A stretch of DNA of 55,517 bases from positions 1 to 55,517 of the forward strand of contig JAPEVC010000228.1 of assembly GCA_027946555.1 (NCBI GenBank), in the 5' to 3' direction. Positions 44,357-55,517 of this stretch are shown in pieces. How positions within the stretch are numbered: the stretch's first letter is position 1; each line of letters opens with the position of its first letter. The position numbers and the translations under genes are program-made. Source of the stretch: Gnomoniopsis sp. IMI 355080 (lineage: Eukaryota; Ascomycota; Sordariomycetes; Diaporthales; Gnomoniaceae). Below the pieces are notes generated by a model that ran no database searches, was not told the origin of the DNA, and was given only the letters and a program-made list of their open reading frames with translations.

Positions 44357-47300
44357 ATGACTTACAGGCACAATGACCCGGATCCCAATGCAAACCAGCT
44401 CCATGTTCCCCACACACCCGAAGAGAGCGATGAGTCCGTCCAACAGTCCGGCACCTGGGGAGAGCGAGATGCTGGCTTGGCCGATGATCAGAGGGCAAGG
44501 GCAGACTTCGAGGAGTTGAGGGCCGAACTCTCAGATCTTTCCAAAAAGAGAACAAGAGAAGAACGGTCTTTGAGTCGTCCTACGAGTCGTGCGACCACTG
44601 GCAGATCAGCTCGTCGAGCTGCTTCTCGCGCCACCATGGTGACCGACGTCGAATCGCAAGCTGAGAATACTGAGGCTACCGCAGAACAAGAGAATGAAGA
44701 CGAGTTCGAGCTGGACGAATTCATCCGTGAAGGTCATTTTGAAAAGCGTACAGAGGGACGGTCGGCCAAGAAAGTAGGCGTCGTTTTTAAAAACCTGACG
44801 GTGGAGGGAGTAGGCGAGACAGTGCAGTTCGTGAAGACGCTTCCGGAAGCCATTCTGGGAACTTTTGGTCCAGATTTATATCACCTCTTATCAAGGTTCA
44901 TCCCGTTTTTGCGGTTCAATAATGGGAAGAGGCGGACGCTCCTTAACGACATCAGCGGCGTGGTGCGTGATGGAGAAATGATGCTCGTTCTCGGCAGACC
45001 CGGCTCAGGCTGCTCGACGTTCCTCAAGGCAATTGCCAACAATCGAGGATCTTATGCTGCGGTCAAAGGCGATGTGTCCTACGGCGGTATACCAGCGGAC
45101 AAGCAGCGTGAGATGTACCGCGGAGAAGTTGCCTACAACCCGGAAGATGATGTCCATTTTGCGAACCTCAATGTTTGGCAAACGTTCATCTTTGCACTGA
45201 CGACCAAGACGAAAAAGAAGGCCACCCAAGACATCCCAGTCATCGCGCAAGCGCTCATGAAGATGTTTGGGATCACCCACACCAAATACACCCTGGTCGG
45301 CGACGAATACACGCGCGGCGTATCCGGAGGCGAGAGGAAACGGGTCTCTATCGCAGAAACACTTGCGTCCAAGTCCACTGTGGTCTGCTGGGACAACTCC
45401 ACTCGCGGGCTCGATGCCTCGACGGCACTTGATTACGCCAAATCACTCCGGATCATGACCGATATCAGCAACCGAACGACTCTGGTGACACTATACCAGG
45501 CTGGCGAGGGCATTTTCGAGCTCATGGACAAGGTGCTGGTGATCGACTCCGGGAGATGCATATTCCAAGGCCCTGCAAATGAGGCACGGCAGTATTTCAT
45601 TGACCTCGGCTTCGATTCTCCAGAGCGTCAGACAACCGCCGACTTTTTAACGGCAGTGACTGATCCAATAGAGCGAAAATTTAGACCAGGCTGTGAGTCC
45701 AGTACACCAAAGACTGCGCAAGAGTTGGAACAGGCATATCGGAAGTCGAGCTTCTACACTCGCACCCAAAAGGAAATCGAAGCGTACGAGGGCCATTTGA
45801 AAGAGACAGAGCACAAAGACGCGCGGGAGTTCGAGTCTGCCGTACAAGAAGGAAAGTCCAAGACGGTACGGAAGAAGTCTCCATACACCGTCAGCTTTAT
45901 CCGCCAAGTCCAAGCATGTGTAAAAAGGGAGTTCTGGCTCATTTTTGGAGATAAAACGACGCTGTACACCAAAGTCTTTATGTATGTTACCTCTACAATT
46001 ACCTCACCGTGAATTTTGCTTACTGACCAAAAATGATATAGTATCATCAGCAATGCCCTGATCGTCGGCTCCCTCTTCTATGGAGAGTCCCTTGACACCG
46101 AGGGCGCCTTCACCAGAGGAGGAGCATTGTTCTTTTCGATCCTCTTCCTTGGCTGGCTGCAACTCAGCGAGCTGATGAAAGCAGTTAGCGGTCGTGCCGT
46201 TGTCGCTAGGCATCGAGACTACGCCTTCTACCGACCGAGCGCAGTGAGCGTCGCTCGAGTCGTTGTGGATTTCCCAGTCATCCTTGTTCAGGTCTGCATC
46301 TTCTGCGTGATCATGTACTTCATGTGCAGCCTCGATGTCACCGCCGCCAAGTTCTGGATATATCTCTTGTTTGTCTACACTATGACCATGTGCATGACCT
46401 CGCTTTATCGAATGTTTGCGGCCTTGTCGCCCACAATCGACGACGCGGTCCGATTCTCCGGCATTGCACTAAATCTGCTCATCATCTACACCGGCTATGT
46501 CATTCCGAAGACGCAGCTTCTATCCAATTACATCTGGTTCGGCTGGATCTTCTATATCAATCCAATCTCCTATGCTTTTGAAGCCGTATTAACCAATGAA
46601 TTCTCCGACCGGGTGATGGCATGTTCAGATTCCATGCTCGTGCCCCAGGGACCGGGCGTGGATCCAGCGTACCAAGGCTGTGCGATCCCTGGCGCGGCTA
46701 TTAATGCAAAGTCTGTTAGTGGAGCTGCCTATCTGGAAACCGAGTATACATATACACGAGCGCACTTGTGGAGGAATTTTGGTGTTCTGATCGCTTGGGC
46801 CGTCCTCTACATCCTCGTTACTGTGGTAGCGGTGGAAACGTTTGATCTCGCCCACAGCGGTGAAGGCGCTTTGGTTTTTAAGAAGACTCGGAAAGCCAAG
46901 CAGGCGGTGAAGCAGGGTTCGACACCGGCCGACGAGGAAAAGGCCGTTTCCGGTGTCTCGAGCGAATCGTCCAGTGGCGTGGTCGCCACCAATAGCGTCG
47001 GAGGTGATGCGGGTGGGGAAAAAGAGACCCTAGAACAGATCTCCAAGAGCGAGAGCATCTTCACATGGCAAGACGTACAATACAGCGTCCCGTATCAGGG
47101 CGGCCAGCGAAAGCTCCTGAACAATGTCAGCGGATACGCAAAGCCGGGCCTCATGGTCGCACTCATGGGAGCATCGGGAGCGGGAAAGACAACTTTGCTC
47201 AATACGCTCGCGCAACGTCAGCGAGTCGGAGTCGTCTCTGGAGAAATGAAGGTTGATGGCAAGGAGCTGGGAATCGAGTTTCAACGGGGAACAGGCTTCT

Positions 47301-49174
47301 GCGAGCAGATGGATCTCCACGACGGTACGGCGACCATACGCGAGGCGCTCGAATTCTCTGCATTGCTCCGTCAGGATCGGAACATTCCTCGCGCAGAGAA
47401 GTTGGCGTATGTTGAGAAGATTATCGATCTTTTGGAGCTACGAGAGCTGGAGGACGCTATCATCTCCAGTCTAGGGGTTGAGCAGCGGAAGCGTCTGACA
47501 ATTGGTGTTGAGCTCGCTGCCAAACCTCAACTCCTTCTGTTCCTGGACGAGCCGACTTCTGGATTGGACAGTCAAAGTGCTTTCAGCATCGTCACATTTC
47601 TGAAGAAACTCGCGCGTGCTGGCCAGGCTATCGTCTGTACGATCCATCAGCCGTCATCGCAAATCATTCAGGTAAGACTTTTCCAATTATATGGCCCCCT
47701 TCTTGGGTCACGATAGAGCTGCATTTTCATGTCTGACCAAATTTGGCTTACCAGGAATTCGACATGATACTCGCGCTGAACCCGGGGGGCAACACATTCT
47801 ACTTTGGTCCTGTAGGCGAGAATGGAAGCGCCGTCGTTAAATACTTTGCCGATCGCGGTATTCAATGCCCTAAAAATAAAAATGTTGCTGAATTTATACT
47901 GGAAACGGCAGCCAAGAAGCCTCGGGGACTGGACGGAAAGCGTATTGACTGGAATGAGCAGTGGCGCAACAGCCCCGAGGCTCAAGATGTCAAAGACCAG
48001 ATTGAAGGCCTCAAGTTGACGCGGAGCCGCTCGACGACTGCGCACAAGAATGTCAGCGATGAGAGCGAGTTTGCGGCGCCGGTGTGGGCCCAAACGTATG
48101 AGTTGACCAAGCGGACGTTTCGACAATATTGGAGGGATCCAAGCTACTTGTACGGCAAGCTGTTCGTGTCGGTCATTACCGGTATCTTTAATGGATTCAC
48201 GTTCTGGCAGCTTGGAAACTCGACTCAGGATATGCAGAACCGATTGTTCACGCTGTTCCTTATTCTGACTTTCCCGCCCACGGTCGTCAACGGAGTAGTA
48301 CCGAAATTCTACTCCAACATGGCTCTGTAAGTGATAAGCCAACATGCCATCCTCTCACCTCTCTTCTTGCTGACACCAGAGTCTTAGTTGGCAAGCCCGA
48401 GAGCACCCATCGCGCATATACGGCTGGTTTGCGTTCACCACTGCGCAAGTTGTCGGCGAGATTCCCATGGCTATCGTTGGCGCGGTGGTCTATTGGGTGC
48501 TGTGGTACTTCGCGACGGGCCTGCCCACAGACAGTAGCACAGCAGGCTACGTCTTCCTGATGACACTGCTGTTCTTCCTCTTTATGAACAGCTGGGGTCA
48601 GTGGATCTGCGCCTTCGCGCCAAGCTTCACCGTCATCTCCAACGTGCTGCCATTCTTCTTCGTCATGTTTTCGTTATTCAATGGCGTCGTGCGTCCATTT
48701 GCGCAGCTGCCGGTATTCTGGCGATACTGGATGTACTATGTCAACCCGTCGACGTACTGGATTGGGGGTGTCTTGGCCGCCACGCTCACTGGTATCCCTG
48801 TGGTATGCACAAGTGAAGAGACTGGTCGTTTCGATCCACCGCCTGGGCAGACGTGTGGTGACTATGCTGGGACTTTTGTGCAGTCCGCTGGCGGGTATCT
48901 GGTTGATACGGCTGCCACGTCAGATTGCGAGTACTGCCAATACAGCGTGGGCGATCAGTACCTGGCGACCTTGAATCTCTCGGCGCAGGACAAGTGGCCT
49001 TATTTCGGCATTTTCCTCGCCTTCTGTATTAGCAACTGGGCGCTGGTGTACTTCTTTATCTACACGGTGCGCATTCGAGGATGGAGCTTTGGGTTTGGCT
49101 TCATCTTTGGGGGGCTTGGCAGATTGTTGGACAAGGTGAAGAGTATGGGCAAGTCGAAAAATGACAAGCAGTGA
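44357..49174 (+). CDS. PDR-type (ABCG) full-size ABC transporter
   Basis: Four exons, 44357..45981, 46042..47671, 47755..48326 and 48388..49174, encode 1537 residues, normal for fungal pleiotropic drug resistance pumps in the plasma membrane. The order is NBD1, six membrane segments, NBD2, six membrane segments. NBD1 has Walker A GRPGSGCSTF (about 213), with Cys in place of Lys as usual in this family, and the signature VSGGERKRVS. NBD2 has a canonical Walker A GASGAGKTT (about 918) and the degenerate signature LGVEQRKRLTIG. The last two introns interrupt NBD2 and the second membrane domain, as the joins QIIQEFDMIL and NMALWQARE show. Such pumps export azoles and other hydrophobic compounds or lipids; the substrate cannot be read from sequence. 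The start is uncertain because an upstream exon at 44248-44312 is possible. Confidence 0.93.
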
Positions 49175-49573
49175 AAATCGAAATAGAGTTCAGGCTTGTG
49201 GATAAAGATGAAGAGCATAGCAAGAAAAAGGACGAGAAGAGATGAAGATTGGTCGGTATATGGGTGGGAAACAGGGAGCATATTTCCTAGCGGCGAATAG
49301 ATCTAGACAGTAGACAGCGTGGGATCAATCCTTACGAATTATGAAAGTTTTCATAAACTATCCTGCTTTGAAAGATTCTCACGGCCAAAATAAAACAAAA
49401 GAGTGTGAAGGCTATGGTCGAAGAAGGATGAGCCTGATGAGACCATGAGCAATACGGGGTGTATGCAACTAGCGGTGCTCTTATCGATAGGGACTTGGGC
49501 TGTCACGTATCGCGATTTTTCGACTGACGACATCAGCACTCTTCAGTGTGAGTAAACGCGCACTCCAGACAAG
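49175..49573. other. Intergenic region ABC transporter to alpha-MPP
   Basis: This is 400 bp holding the transporter 3' end and the alpha-MPP promoter. A perfect palindrome TATCGATA lies at 49482-49489, about 85 nt before the start. Confidence 0.5.
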
Positions 49574-51384
49574 ATGTTCCGCTCGTGCGCATCACGGCTG
49601 CCCGCAAGGCTGAGGCCTTTAGGCCCTCTGAGAGCCAACAATGTTCGCCCTTCCTTTCGGACAAGGACGCTAGCCACCGTCGCGCCCCCTCCTCCAGCCT
49701 TGGTATGCCTATTACCCTTCCCATGCGGAGATATAGCCCGACTCTTGAAAGTGCTGACTTTTGTGCCCGCAAGGAACCCACAGAGCTAAACAGTGTCACA
49801 ACCCTTTCAAACGGAATCCGCGTCGCGACCGAGGCTCTGCCAGATGCGTTCTCGGGTGTGGGAGTCTACATCGACGCCGGCTCGCGGTACGAGAATGATT
49901 ACCTTCGCGGCTCGAGCCACATTATGGACAGGCTAGCTTTCAAGTCGACCGACAAGCATACGGCGGACGAAATATTAGAACAGGTCGAGAACCTGGGTGG
50001 AAACGTCCAATGCGCTTCGTCACGAGAGTCCATGATGTACCAGGCCGCAACCTTTAACAATGCGATTCCCACTGCGGTCGGCCTGCTCGCCGAGACAATA
50101 CGAAACCCGAAACTCACGGAAGAAGAGGTCCAGCAACAACTGCTCACGGCAGACTACGAGATCACCGAGATTTGGTCAAAGCCGGAGCTGATATTGCCGG
50201 AACTCGTACATACCGCAGCGTTCAAGGACAACACTTTAGGCCACCCTTTGCTGTGTCCCAAGGACCGCATTGGTGTCATTGACAAGAATGTCATACAGTC
50301 CTACCGAGATGCCTTTTACAGGCCTGAGAGAATGGTCGTCGCCTTTGCCGGCGTACCGCACACGGAGGCTGTGAAGCTGGCAGAGCAGCATTTTGGAGAC
50401 ATGAAGGGGGCCGAACTACCAGACGTCTCGGACACGGGGTCACAAACATCGATAGAGAGCGACGCCTCGTCGCTTAGCAGCGATTCCACCGCTTCCTCCG
50501 TCTCCTCCATGTCCTCGACGCCTCCGCAACAAAACTCTACTCTTCTTTCCAAGATCCCCTTTTTCAAGAACCTCTCCACTTCCGCGCCGCATCATGCCTC
50601 CGTACTCCCCACGTCACGTCTGCCGCTGACGGGTGGCGAGCCAGCCCACTACACCGGCGGCTTCCTCTCGCTGCCCACCCAGCCACCCTCGCCGAATCCC
50701 ATGATGCCCTCCTTCACTCACATCCACCTTGCCTTCGAGGGCCTACCCGTCTCCTCGGAGGACATTTATGCGCTCGCCACCCTGCAAACCCTGCTCGGCG
50801 GCGGTGGCTCCTTCTCGGCCGGCGGGCCCGGCAAGGGCATGTACTCGCGCCTCTACACCAACGTGCTCAACCAGTACGGCTGGGTTGAGAGCTGTGTCGC
50901 ATTCAACCACAGCTACACGGACAGTGGGCTCTTTGGCATCGCCGCCAGCTGCTACCCGGGCCGCACAGCCAAGATGCTCGAGGTCATGTGCCGCGAGCTG
51001 CGCGCGCTGACGCTCGACAGCGGCTTCTCGGCGCTGGGCCAGATCGAGGTGTCGCGCGCGAAAAATCAGCTCCGGTCGAGCCTGCTCATGAACCTCGAGA
51101 GCCGCATGGTGGAGCTCGAGGACCTGGGCCGGCAGGTGCAGGTGCATGGGCGCAAGATCCCCGTGCACGAGATGACGCGCAAAATCAGCGAGTTGACGAT
51201 TGAGGATCTGCGGCGCGTGGCCAAGATCGTTGTGGGCGGCATGGTGGACAACCCGGGCCGTGGCAGCGGGGCGCCCACCGTGGTGCTGCAGGAGGCGCAG
51301 GCTGGGGGCGTGGCGTCACGGGCGATGAGCTGGGATGAGATTCAGGATACTATTCACCGGTCGCAGCTAGGACGGGGGGCATAG
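49574..51384 (+). CDS. MAS2: Mitochondrial processing peptidase alpha subunit
   Basis: Two exons, 49574..49702 and 49774..51384, encode 579 residues; the 71-nt intron starts GTATGC and ends CGCAAG. Exon 1 is almost exactly the mitochondrial presequence: 43 residues, Arg-rich without acids (MFRSCASRLPARLRPLGPL). The body is an M16 peptidase-like protein that lacks the HXXEH zinc site of the beta subunit (SSHIMDRLAFKST at the equivalent place). It has the Gly-rich substrate-release loop (GGGGSFSAGGPGKGMYSR near 415). Together with beta-MPP it removes presequences from imported proteins in the matrix. A Ser/Thr-rich insert sits at about 285-330, before FFKNLST. It is tail to tail with RPS29. Confidence 0.96.
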
Positions 51385-51654
51385 GTATAACCATGGGCTT
51401 TTGTATGTGTTTGTATACCAAAGGGCAAAGGACTCTTGCATGGGACCCGGTGGCGCTGTAAACTAGGATATCTCACTCTGTACACCATCGCCTCAATGAC
51501 TCGGTGGTCTCCTTCCAAAATGTCATTCACTTGATTTGGTATCTGATTGTCCCACTTCCTATACTGTGCCGCAACTCAAAAAGCAAGCCACATATGAAGG
51601 AAAAGATGAGAACTTGACTGCATCAGGTCTACCATAGCAAGAACAAGCACGCAT

Positions 51655-51968
51655 CTACCGGTACTGCAAACAAGCGTTCCAAGTCAGCACCAAAACATGG
51701 GTGTCACAGGTGTCATGACGGCCAACGTACCTTCTTGAACCCGATCGCCTCAGCCTTCTCTCGAAAGGCCTGGCGGGACATATTCAAGCCATATTTCCGG
51801 ATAAGGCCGCTCTTCTTCTTGTCGCCCGTGACGCGGCTGTGCTCATCTGTCAATCACTCCAGTCTTCTCTTTCTTGGTCAAGCGGATTTGCCGCTGTGAG
51901 ACTCACCATCCGCGGGAGCCTTTCCCGTAGGTGCGTGGGTGTGAATGCCAGACGTTTTCGTGGGCCAT
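51655..51968 (-). CDS. RPS29: 40S ribosomal protein uS14 (S29), zinc-ligand-poor form
   Basis: Three exons on the minus strand, 51968..51907, 51836..51731 and 51663..51655, encode 58 residues. Introns are 70 and 67 nt (GTGAGT, GTACGT). The last exon is nine nucleotides, coding Tyr-Arg-stop. The protein sits in the head of the small ribosomal subunit. The N-terminus MAHENVWHSHPRTYGKGSRG and the block GLIRKYGLN match eukaryotic S29 closely. In yeast and animals four cysteines (CxxC...CxxC) hold a zinc. Here the first pair reads CRVT and the second SRQA, leaving one cysteine, and there is a two-residue insert (GDKKKS) between. The exon 2 acceptor could in principle be the earlier CAG, but that would create a stop at the junction, so CACAG|CCGCG is used. 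Confidence 0.92.
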
Positions 51969-52233
51969 GACTGCAATATGTCCTGAGGGGTTTTTCGGAT
52001 GAATTGTGTTCAGCTTGGGATCAGATGGAATGCGGTAGTGGCTCGGGCGTGCGGTGAGTATATACCGGTGGCCATCAAGGTGCGACCATCAAGGTCCCTA
52101 GCGACCTTCCGCAGCCACTCAAGTTGACAGAACAGAGTAGAAAGGCTAGAATTGGCTGAGTGCCGTGCAGAATTGCTATTTTGTACTTCACACCTTCTCG
52201 CCCTCCGAAGTAGAGCTCGCACGCCTCTGCCTC

Positions 52234-55062
52234 TCACTTCTTGAACACTGCCGCACCCAAACGCTCAATCTCCCGCCCCTCCGTCGACGTCCTCCCCGCC
52301 GCCTCCCAAAGCCGCTGCCATGACTCCGCATCTTTGATCCTGACGGCCTCCTCCGCGGCCTTAACGCGCAGGCCGCACTTCTCGTACATGGTGATCGCCT
52401 GGCCGGGCTCAAGGCCTGTGCACTTGGGAATGAAGACTGACGCGAGGCGAGGATTGCCGGCTTGGAGGGTAAGATTGTAAAAGGGCTGAGAGGGTACGTT
52501 AGTCGCGTTTGGTAGGGGAAAGGAGCGCAAATAGTTTCGTTTAGATGCATTGTACTCACCTCCCATCCGATGGGGCTCTTCCTCTGCTTCGAGATCTCTT
52601 CAATCTCATTGAAATCACGTTTCGCAACGAGCGCGCGTAGACTAAGGCAGAGTGGGTCAGCCGAAACACTTCATGCCGTCCAAGGTAATCGGCGCACTTA
52701 CCGAATCCACCAGGACACCTTTTCTGGGACTTTGAATTCACTCTGCAATCTCTTCGCCCTCTTGTCATACCCCAATCGTATCAGTTTAAACATCGTCTCA
52801 TTGACGCTCAGCCCAGTAAAGCTATCCGTCAAATCTCGATCAAAAGCCTCTTGCATCTTCAATAAAGTCGTCGCTTCCTTCAGCGCGCCAAGCTCAAATG
52901 CGCTCTCCTTGCTATTGTCACTCAGCAGCTTCGCGGCCAAAGCCATTTTGTCCGCGGCGGTGCGGCTGTCAGGCATGTTGAGTGACTCGCGAATGAATAC
53001 GGACGCGCCGTCAAGTCGTCGATCGTCTTGGTAATAGAGATCCTTGAGCAGGGTGTCATCACCCTCGCGCAGAGCCGACGACTCGACCAGCGCGGTAGCA
53101 ACGGGCCGCGTGTTGATGGTCCGGAAGAAGGCAGCGAGCGGGAGTTTCTGGCGTAGTGTGTGCAGGACAAAGTAGACTAGGTCAGTGTCGCCGCTCTCGA
53201 TGGCTTTGTCGAGAGCTACCTCGTCTTCCTCCATGCTGAGAAGGAGAGGTACTTGGCGCCCGGCACGAGGTTCGTGGTTGAGCAGCTCCGTGGCGAGGCG
53301 GCCGCGGCCATCGTCGTAGGCGGCGCGTGCGATGGATTCAAATGAGATGCCTGGTTTGCCTGAAAGCTTGTCGACGATGAGGCGACAAACGGTCTCGTCG
53401 TCTTCACTGCCAGCGCGAACCTTGGCGGAAGCCCAGTGGACATATATCTTGTCTGTGGGAAGACGCAGGTAGCCCGCTATCCGGAGAGCAAGTAGGTATT
53501 CGTGGCGGTTAAGCAAACGAGCGATGAGTCCTTCGGGACCCAGGCGTTGATATTGGTCGTGTGAGATGGGAATGCCCACTTCGTAATACCGCGTTGCATT
53601 GAGCACACGCAGTGTTTCGCACATGTCGACGAAGTCATCGCTGTTGTATATGTCCAAAACAGATTTGCCGAAGGAGGCTGCCTTCAAGAGCTGCTTCTGC
53701 CAATGAATGCTAAATTCGTGACCGGCAGCGTTGACGCAGGTGTCAACTGCTTCAACGAGGCTCGATCTGATGAGTTGGATATTGTCATCAGCCTTGGGGG
53801 ATTGGATCTCCAGCTGGGCAACGGCATCCAGCAAGATGGACGCCGGGGATTCGGTACCGAAGCTGAAGACCTCTTCTGTGACATCGGGGACTTTCTGGAG
53901 GAAATCACAGACTTCATTGGTGATGATGCGCACTCCATCATGATCCTGAATCATGTGGACTCTGCCTTCGTAAAAGAGCTTTGTGGAGGCACCGCCTGGA
54001 CCGACGACATGGACCTCATCCTCCCAGGCAACGACCACTGCATCGTTACCACACCACTGGACATACTTTGGAGGAATCCTTGACCTGGACTCGTATTCAC
54101 TCAGTCGGTTTGTAAAGTCGCTGGTAACGACATGCGTTTTTCCGGTCTGAGTGTACAGAGCGGCGAATTTGCCGTTGGGGGAGACGCTGATGTGGGAGAA
54201 GGGGCCGATATCTAGGAAGCGGTCCTCGACATCTGTGGCATCGACAAGATAGACAGTCTGTCCAATGCTGAGAAGTGCCTCCACAGAGCGAGATAGGGTG
54301 AAGTGAGGTGGTATTATGGTCCACGAGTGTACCTCGCCTTCCGGTGGCGTGGCGAGGGGTTTTGGTCGTGGCTCGTCATAGGACGATACTGATATTAGAG
54401 TATTGTTTGATAGCAAGGCCACCATACCAGTGTCATAGAATCTGCCACGAAGTCAATCCCGAGGAATGTTCATTGGGAAATTTTTGGTTATGTTCCTCAC
54501 TTGCAGGATTCAACCCCGACCTCCTCTGCTCCATTGCCTAGCGAGAACTGGGTAAAATCGCCCTGGAGGTCATAGTAACACCGGACGATGCCGTCCTTTG
54601 TCACGACCAAGAGCTTCTCATCCTCTGACCAGCCGAGTCCCTTAATGGAGCCATGCTCCCAGGGAATGGTTTTAATCAGCTTCCCAGCGCAGCTGTAGAG
54701 GTCTATGCTCGGTTTAGAGGTTTTCCCCCCGCGAAAGGCCAGTATCTTGGTGTCATCGCGATAGAGTGCTTAGATGACGTCAGCTAACCGCCTGAGGATG
54801 GAGGGCATCATATGGGTCTTCAAGGTGAAGGTAACTGAATAAGGGGATAGTAATCCAGCATTCGGCGAGCCACACGACGCCATATGAAAGAGGACGCGAG
54901 TGTGAAGATCAACATACCTATAGCTCCGCCGTACGGAGCACCAGCAACATAGAAGTTGTCGAGATCCAGATCTAGATCGAATACAGCGGTATATAGCTGT
55001 GTCTTGCGGTAGAACCGATCTCCCACCCTCTCCCAGCCAGCAGTGGGATGTGTCGAGTCCAT
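52234..55062 (-). CDS. VPS16: Vps16, core subunit of HOPS/CORVET
   Basis: Five exons on the minus strand, 55062..54918, 54768..54501, 54441..52702, 52641..52560 and 52485..52234, encode 828 residues, the usual Vps16 length. Introns are 149, 59, 59 and 74 nt. The N-terminal ~430 residues form the Vps16 beta-propeller (starts MDSTHPTAGWERVGDRFYRK, later IPPKYVQWCGNDAVVVAW). The C-terminal half is the alpha-solenoid, ending ...LGAAVFKK. Vps16 is part of the class C core that tethers endosomes and vacuoles before SNARE-mediated fusion. All joins restore sequence without gaps, for example ESCKFYDTGMVALL and SWWIRLRALVAKRDF. Two introns (before exons 4 and 5) have TTAG/CTCAG acceptors with clear branch sites. 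Confidence 0.96.
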
Positions 55063-55517
55063 GCTGGGTGACTGCAAATGTCTTGGTCTTGTTGATCGGC
55101 TGCTACCTCATCTTCGACTCATTTCCGCCTTTCAACAATTGCCTTACTTCTCTGTTGCAAAAGTGCCAGAGACCGCACCAGTCCTCCCGTGAAGATCCAC
55201 AGTGAGTCCTCCAAGGCGAGTGCGGTTTTGGTTGTGAGGCGTCGTTGTAGAAGGTGGGTTGATGATGAGTTGCTCTCATGAAGTCGCAAGATATCGACTG
55301 AATGCTAGGAGGTACAGTACAGTACAGTACACTGCACACATACAATTAGGTACCCAAGATTGACAAGGTTCAGAGCTAGTCACTCACCTCTGCCAGCCCA
55401 GCACACACGCTCTCTCACCTTATTCCCGATATCGATAAGGTCACCCCAGCTGGCATCACCCCCCCCCTCTGTCATTCCGCGGGCCTGTCAGAAGCGATCA
55501 ATCACACCGGCAGACAC
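55063..55517. other. Upstream region of VPS16 to the window edge
   Basis: This holds the VPS16 promoter. It contains four tandem GTACA units (55312-55331) and an inverted repeat ACCTTAT...ATAAGGT (55417-55423 and 55435-55441) whose spacer includes GATATCG, so GATA-type motifs occur on both strands. No gene is recognised. Confidence 0.5.
55312..55331 (+). repeat. Tandem repeat (GTACA)4
   Basis: There are four perfect 5-bp units about 250 nt upstream of VPS16. Simple-sequence repeat with no known role. Confidence 0.9.

Noticed and set aside
44993..45028. Walker A of ABC NBD1 with Cys instead of Lys
   Set aside because: This is the usual asymmetric state of fungal PDR transporters, not a defect.
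50400..50560. Ser-rich insert in alpha-MPP
   Set aside because: The flanking FFKNLST block and my memory of other filamentous fungal alpha-MPP proteins suggest it is a common family insert.

Overview
The window looks like nuclear DNA of a filamentous ascomycete (Pezizomycotina). Protein-coding genes lie on both strands without operons. They carry short GT-AG introns of about 55-260 nt (most 55-110) with CTAAC/CTGAC-like branch points just before the acceptor. The gene content is typical of this group: an S-rich fungal alpha-MPP, a PDR-type ABC transporter with a degenerate first Walker A, a DUF4045/gelsolin protein, Afi1, and a small Cys-rich secreted protein. A class-level assignment is not possible from sequence alone. 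I see no transposon, rRNA, convincing tRNA or CRISPR. Seventeen protein-coding genes are supported, and all appear complete within the window.

Layout. 0.9-3.3 kb: a small secreted eight-cysteine protein and S-formylglutathione hydrolase (+). 3.3-6.2 kb: Afi1/SPA polarity protein (-). 7.5-8.6 kb: myosin regulatory light chain (+). 10.8-17.4 kb: two J-domain proteins in tandem (+), a cytosolic-type TPR-DnaJ protein (DNAJC7-like) and the ER translocon J-protein Sec63. 19.3-20.3 kb: a GT32 (OCH1-like) glycosyltransferase (+). 20.4-24.2 kb: a crotonase and a DENND11/LCHN-like protein (-). 25.5-26.4 kb: Slc1-type lysophosphatidate acyltransferase (+). 27.4-28.5 kb: a multi-C2H2 zinc-finger gene (-) interrupted by an in-frame amber codon. 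30.1-32.3 kb: a GNAT-domain protein (-). 33.9-34.7 kb: Arl2 GTPase (+). 35.8-41.0 kb: DUF4045/gelsolin-repeat protein (+). 42.0-42.5 kb: Mediator subunit Med10 (-). 44.4-49.2 kb: PDR ABC transporter (+). 49.6-51.4 kb: alpha-MPP (+). 51.7-52.0 kb: ribosomal protein uS14/Rps29 (-). 52.2-55.1 kb: Vps16 (-).

Most genes are housekeeping and unrelated in pathway. Several concern membrane traffic and polarity (Afi1, LCHN-like DENN protein, Sec63, Vps16, GT32, Slc1) or the cytoskeleton (myosin RLC, gelsolin-like, Arl2). I see no biosynthetic or defence cluster.

The most unusual signals concern decoding and gene structure. First, a TAG sits between the two zinc-ligand cysteines of the last finger of the zinc-finger protein, with an intact conserved-looking frame of 44 codons beyond it. 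Second, an open 112-codon extension with a predicted membrane helix follows directly, in frame, after the UGA of the TPR-DnaJ gene. Third, Rps29 has lost three of its four zinc-ligand cysteines. Fourth, there are extreme exons: an AUG-only first exon in the myosin light chain, a 17-nt exon in ARL2 and a 9-nt last exon in RPS29. All exon models are manual, from splice consensus plus protein family fit.
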